The notes beneath the pieces were generated by a model. It saw nothing but the letters and a program-made list of their open reading frames with translations, was not told where the DNA came from and searched no databases. Positions 59,091 to 64,000 of a DNA stretch of 64,000 nucleotides are shown here, one piece after another (the stretch's first letter is position 1; each line of letters starts with the position of its first letter). Origin of the DNA: Hedera helix. Lineage: Eukaryota; Streptophyta; Magnoliopsida; Apiales; Araliaceae. Location of the stretch: contig OX359280.1 in assembly GCA_947179155.2 (NCBI GenBank), forward strand, positions 10,841,001 to 10,905,000, written 5' to 3'. The position numbers were made by a program, and so were the translations under genes.

Positions 59091-59611
59091 CTTCTTCTTT
59101 AATTATTATTTAATATCAACTAAATAATAATTTATTAATTATTACCCTTATTCATTATTTAATATTAATTAAATCACAAATAAATTATTTTATTAACTTT
59201 ATTCAACAATTAAGTAACCATTGATGAACCTATTTGCTTTATTTATTATTAAACAATAAATAATTACTTTAATTACTTCAATAAATTATTCTTAATTGCT
59301 TTTATTTATAATTAAATAATAAATAATTAATCTCGTTTAATTCGCTTTATTCTTTATTTAATGCAATTAGACAATAACTAATTAATCATTGTTAATTATT
59401 ATTTTATTTAAATAATAATTAATTTCCTTAAATATTATTTATTTATTTAAAGTTTATTTAAATAATAAATAATTATTGTATTTGGGTCCCATATTAATTA
59501 TATTAATATTTAAAACATTACCTGACCCATTTAATTAATCAAAATCGACCCGAACCGACCCGAAATCATTTTTGGCACTACCCGACCCAACCCAGGCCAC
59601 GTCAACTGACC

Positions 59612-59652
59612 CAGGCGCTCACACAGGCGCCTAGGCGCCTAGGCACCCTGGT
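59612..59652 (-). repeat. GC-rich cassette: GGCGCCTAGGCGCC repeats
   Basis: Palindromic AGGCGCCTAGGCGCCTAGGC with a preceding AGGCGCTCACACAGGCGCC. Downstream on the minus strand is TCGGGTCGGTTCGGGTCG, as in the related LTRs. Confidence 0.85.
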
Positions 59653-61764
59653 CCAAGGATTTCTTGCAGAAAGTTTGCTACTTTGTGTTCTGTTTTTGTG
59701 ATTTTTACCTCATTTGTTAAAATTTGCATAAAATGAAATCTACAAATCCAAATGACCTCAAATTGGTCTTGTTGGATTCGTATCTTCTTGAAATACAATA
59801 TTCCATCATTGAAACACATTTTTGGATATGTAAAGATCACGAAAAATGGGCTCAAAGTGGACTATTGTGCATTAGGGTTTTAAAATGACATGTTTTGCGG
59901 TAAAAGTCATAACTTCTTCATTTTTTCATATTTTTGAGAGATTCAAGTTGGGTTTTCTTTATAACTCATATATGTAAATTTCTAGATATAGAAATCAATT
60001 TTCCAGTTTGTACATTTCAAACTACAACATAAAACATAACACGCTCGACTAGGGTTTACCTGTAAAGGTTAATATGGATTGTTCTTCCATTTTTATGCAA
60101 TGAACACATACCAAAACATGTATTAAACATATCAAACCATGAATATACCAATATAACCTAATTTTAGACTTCTATATCATCAAAAGAAGTTTTGATCAGT
60201 TAAACATATATTTTTGATCATAAAAAACATATATAGACCATAAAATAAACTAAGGAAGAATTGGAGCATTTTTAAACCTCTTGGACTTGTGTGCTCTTCT
60301 CCTTCTCCTTCCAAAGTAAGTTATGAGACTATAGGTCATCCGCCATGCTCTTCTTCTAGCAATATCCTCCACACTCAAAGTGTTTTTCTCTCAACTATCA
60401 CTAGAACTCTTCCTTTTCTCTCTAGGATTTCTAGGAAATGAAATGACCAACCTATTAAAGCTTGGCGGAGGTCTTATTTATAGGACTTTGGTAACCCTTC
60501 ATTAACTCCCTAATCAACTAGCATTGGTCAATTAAGAGGCTAATTGTGATTACTATTTGATTGAATGACAATGTGATGGACAAGGTGATTGATAGGGGTT
60601 GTTGGCTAACTATGGAAAGAAGTAAGAAAGAAGCAACATGAACCCACAAACAATCCAAGTGCTCCCCGCATTGAGGTTGCCGACAATACACACAAAATTG
60701 GTCCAATTTTCCTTTAATTTTAATAGATTCTATATACATATATATTCCTATATGTATATTCATTATATATAATGACCATCATTTTTGACTTTTATTTGGG
60801 CTCTACCTTAGACTAGGATTTAAATAAGTTGAGCTCATTCAATTAATTTGTTTGGGCTCAATTTATTTATTCTATTCGGTTAACATTAACTATTATATGT
60901 TACATTTAATTAAATTAAACATTGGGCTTGTTAAATTAATTATATGAACGAATGTTTAATTAATTACATGAACTACTAGGTTAATTAATTTGACCTAGTT
61001 TAATAACTCATTTGGATTTAAAATATAATCCAATTAGACTTGCTTTATCTCATTTAATAAATATACATATACACAAGTATATTCATTTAATTTATTTAAT
61101 GCATATTTAATTAGTACAAATTTTTTTAATTCATTGATAATTATTTAATAATTATAATTACAATGGCTAATAGAATTTATGGTTATTACAGAATGCGTAA
61201 GTTGGTTAAGTGTACCCGACATGTCAAACTAGGTTTGGGCTAGGGTTTTTGTCTGGAGCTTAAGGGTTCGTTTGTCGGACATCTTAAGAGTTAATAATTT
61301 AAAGTTAGAGTCTTATATAAAGGCTAAGTAATAGTTGTTAGTTCCAAGAGCCACACAAGTGATCTAGAAGGGGGGGGGGGGTTAAATAGATCTCTTATAA
61401 ACTTTTTTTCTTTAACTTCAAAAGATTATTACCAATTAATTCATTTAATTGAGATTTGTTTACACAGCGGAATATTAGTTTGAAAACACCCCTTAAAGAT
61501 TTGTAAAGCAGCTCCGTTGAGTTAAAACTATAATGGAGAAAACCACTTGTTAAGTAAACCAATTAACAGTCATATGTATATATGTATATATATATAAGAC
61601 AGAATGTAAATGGCTGAATGTAAATGACACCAGAGAGTTTTAAGTGGTTCGGAGACTGAATAACTCCTACTCCACTCTTCTACTACAACGAATAGGAAAT
61701 CCACTAAGGATGGTTCATACAGAAACCTTCAAGCTCATTAGTCTGGAAACTTGATTCACTAAGA

Positions 61765-61910
61765 ACCCTTCAAACCCAGCAGGTTTGGCTAATTTAGTCA
61801 CTTAGACAAGGACATTACTGCCCTCTTCAAGTCCAGCAGACTTGGCTCCTTTAGTCACTAAGACAAGGACAGTACTGCCCTCTTCAAGTCCAACAGACTT
61901 GGCCCCCTGC
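61765..61910 (+). repeat. Repeats in copia-like LTR
   Basis: TTCAA(G/A)(T/C)CCAGCAGACTTGGCTCCTTTAG-type units occur three times, alternating with AAGACAAGGACA(T/G)TACTGCC. Confidence 0.8.
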
Positions 61911-62384
61911 TTGTTGATAGATGTTGGAGTTGCTACTGAGTTTGTACTTTAAGTCCCATTGTCCTTAAACACTCAGTGGCAGGGTGTGATCATTCCTGGA
62001 ATAATATTGAGTTCGGCAATGATGCTTGACTTCTTTATATGATCAATATCTTCTTGTGATCACCCATTGTGCTGCTAGGCTTTTACCCTTCAGCTCTTTT
62101 TGTACTTGATAACTTTTCGAGATGAACTCCTAAGATGACTGTGAAGCTCCCTCCTTTTGGTACTCAGTTGTTTCTTCTTATCATAGACATTTTAAAGCTT
62201 CTCGAGATGGGCTTCTGAGATGACTGTGATGCTCATTCCTTTTGGTACTCAGTTGCTACCATGTATGTATCAAGTTGGCGTTTAAGTTTCTCTCTACTAT
62301 GTGCCTAGTAACTCTGAACACTTTTCTTGTAATAGAGTCATTTATCTCTATATCTCTCTTAATTTAGTGTTAGTGTTCTGATGG

Positions 62385-63683
62385 ATCGTAGAGTCCTTCA
62401 GCATATTCATTTTCTGTTTCACTCTACGATCAGTTGTTGTCTACCACCATCTTACTTGTATTCTTTTCAACAACAACTTCTGTGAGTTATTTTAGCCTTT
62501 ATATCTCTATGCATATTTTACCGTTGAAAGAAATCCCGTTGGTTTCATTTGGCTTTGTGCAGATCTTTAATATCTTCAATGTTGACTTTCTTGCTGCTTG
62601 TGTAAGTGCTTTTCCCTTTTCTGACATGTTCTGATATATTAACCTGTAGCTCAGCTTTCTCTGAATTTATAGCCGTTGCACTCCCAGAGTTGTTCAACAA
62701 GGATTATTATTTCCTTTGTTAATTAATCTTCTGATTCATCAATAAATACCTTCCTTGACTTTTAGAACCAACTGTTCTGATGCATTCAGAGATGTCCCAT
62801 TGGTCTGACTTTATTCACCATTTTCCTGAGCAGTGGGTGCTGATTTAGTTGTTTAGGCACAAAGTATTCTGTGACTCTGACATGCATCTGAATTTTCAAG
62901 AGCACTTACACTTTCTTGAATCTGGGCGAGGAGTATTCTCTTTTCTCTCACACTATATTGCTGTTATGATTCTTTGCTGTTTATTGATATCGTAGAGTGA
63001 TTGTCTGCTCATTTGGACTCTACGAATTCAGCTCCACTCGTTATTTGAAGTATGTCGGGTAAATGGTTGAGTTGGAGCGAACTTCTCTTTTACTCTGCGA
63101 TCTTGCTTTTGGTGATCAGATCGTAGAGTTTGTCTGCAGTGCTTTGCTTTATGATTTCGTTCTACGATCTTGTCCCTTTGTTCAAATCGTAGAGTTTGTG
63201 AACTGCCGTGCTTCTTAGTGAAATCGTTGAGTTGTTGTCTTTGTTGGCACATTCTTTAATTCTACTCAATGATTGTTCCATGTGTGGAGCACTTTTCTGT
63301 AATGTCTTTTCATCCTGTATTACTCCACGATTTCTTTTATTTGTGCAAATCGTATAGATCTCGTATGCTTGCTCTGTAAGTTTACTGTACGATCTTGCTA
63401 GAACGTGTATATCGTAGAGTACATTTCTTCTCTGGTTCAGCGTCAGCTGCAGGCTTGCTTAGCTGTCTGTTCGACGATCGTAGAGTTCAACTCTACGATT
63501 TGTACTTGATCAGTTCTTTAATTTTGCTTGTAAATGCAGTAGACCTCTTGCACATCTGACTTTATTTTGATGATCGTAGAGTTATCCTGGTAAAGAGTCG
63601 TGTAGTTCACTCTACGATCTATACAGAATCGTTGAGTCTTCTTTGCAAGGAATCGTAGTGTCCGTTCTACGATCGTATAGACT
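62385..63683. repeat. Dispersed ATCGTAGAGT / ACTCTACGAT motif, about 20 copies
   Basis: Copies occur on both strands, for example at 62385, 62421, 62989, 63017, 63119, 63162, 63186, 63411, 63477, 63490, 63573, 63610 and 63666, plus one-mismatch variants (TCGTTGAGT, ACTGTACGAT, ACTCCACGAT). At 63477-63499 two copies face each other with a 3-nt centre. Spacing is irregular (20-150 bp). Confidence 0.88.
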
Positions 63684-64000
63684 GATCAGATCAAACATAA
63701 GATCAACCTAACAGATTTAATCTTTTCTAACTAAGTCTTTTCTTACATTGTTACATCATTATATTGAAAGGACTTTACAGACTCTGACATACATAAAATA
63801 TAGCAATGATTCAATCTCATGCTACTCTACTTATATCATACATCTTTTATGCATAGTGACTCTTACTGAAAGATCAACCTAACATTTTTGATCTTTAAAA
63901 TCTAAGTCCTTTGTACACAGATATCTTTTAAAAGGACTTTACAACATTTGAATCGGATAACTTTATTTTCTTTTATAAGACAAGATAGTTTTCAGCAAGA

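Larger units (their letters stand above)
57440..61190 (-). mobile_element. Solo LTR, minus strand, in opposite orientation to its host LTR
   Basis: 3751 bp with TSD GAATG at 57435-57439 and 61191-61195. On the minus strand it starts TGTAATAACC and ends GGGGTCGTCACT. Relatives end GTTACA, so the terminal CA has mutated to CT. It shares the leader block around GAAGAGCACACAAGTCC (about 60285) with the plus-strand LTR (about 55680). A TATAAATA box lies at 60475-60482 (minus). Confidence 0.82.
54045..61335 (+). mobile_element. Long LTR, plus strand, interrupted by a minus-strand solo LTR
   Basis: It starts TGTAATATCCT at 54045 and is homologous to the LTR at 57440-61190 and more distantly to 2629-6811. 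It is split at 57440. Its sequence resumes at 61196 (GTTGGTTAAGTGT, as inside the sister LTR) and is cut again at 61336 by a copia-like LTR. Its 3' end is not seen. It contains a (TA)n(TGTA)n run, a TATA box, a GC-rich cassette and a 39-bp satellite-like array. Confidence 0.75.
61336..64000 (+). mobile_element. Probable Ty1/copia LTR, right end outside window
   Basis: It begins TGTTAGTTCCAAGAGCCACA followed by GATCTAGAAG and a run of 12 Gs (61370-61381), a 5' LTR pattern I associate with long-LTR copia elements of the SIRE/Maximus type. AGTGGTTCGG and leader-like repeats follow: three copies of a CTTCAAGTCCAGCAGACTTGG-type unit at 61765-61910. CCTAACA occurs at 63705 and 63869, within a duplicated GATCAACCTAACA...AAAGGACTTTACA block. 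No primer site or coding region is reached. Orientation is inferred. Confidence 0.5.

Overview
The window is nuclear DNA of a flowering plant, probably a eudicot; the species cannot be named from the sequence. The evidence is a very AT-rich background, one intronless plant carboxylesterase gene, and dense nested LTR retrotransposons with plant-type primer binding sites (initiator tRNA-Met, and tRNA-Asp of the Athila/Tat type). I see one convincing host gene, a CXE-type carboxylesterase (9673-10662, +). Almost everything else is mobile DNA or repeats.

Layout. 1-6811: the 3' part of a non-autonomous LTR element with 4.2-kb LTRs and a 2.3-kb internal region that does not code. 6812-9672: AT-rich DNA with weak repeat remnants, then the promoter of the carboxylesterase. 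11084-12128, 44222-45307 and 45308-46580: three copies of a 1.05-1.27-kb tandem repeat. Copies 1 and 2 are split by a Mutator-like TIR element (12129-44221). Without its insertions that element is only about 1.5 kb, but it has swollen to 32 kb. Inside it are: an old solo LTR (12886-32664, TSD ACAAC), itself broken by a second solo LTR (14264-18657, TSD TATAC), by a decayed Athila-like element (19867-28861, TSD CAAGG) and by a 2.7-kb insert carrying geminivirus-like DNA (29527-32248); and a full-length chromodomain Ty3/gypsy element (32892-43722, TSD TATTC, minus strand). 50243-52094: another solo LTR (TSD AAGAT). 54045-61335: a plus-strand LTR interrupted by a related minus-strand solo LTR (57440-61190, TSD GAATG). 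61336 to the end: the start of a probable Ty1/copia LTR packed with a short palindromic motif.

The most unusual content is the geminivirus-like DNA at 29.5-32.2 kb. It has the C-terminal part of a Rep helicase, two copies of a coat-protein-like sequence (one inverted), small hydrophobic movement-protein-like frames, and a perfect 12-bp stem whose loop holds TAATATTAT, one base from the geminiviral origin nonanucleotide. All of it is fragmentary and rearranged: an endogenous viral fossil.

A second pattern runs across the window. Related long LTRs each carry, in a similar context, a different short GC-rich palindromic unit repeated two to four times in otherwise AT-rich DNA. One of these units, CGCGCAATGCGCG, also occurs in the Athila LTRs. 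TSDs and boundaries were read by eye. Percent identities are hand estimates from partial alignments.
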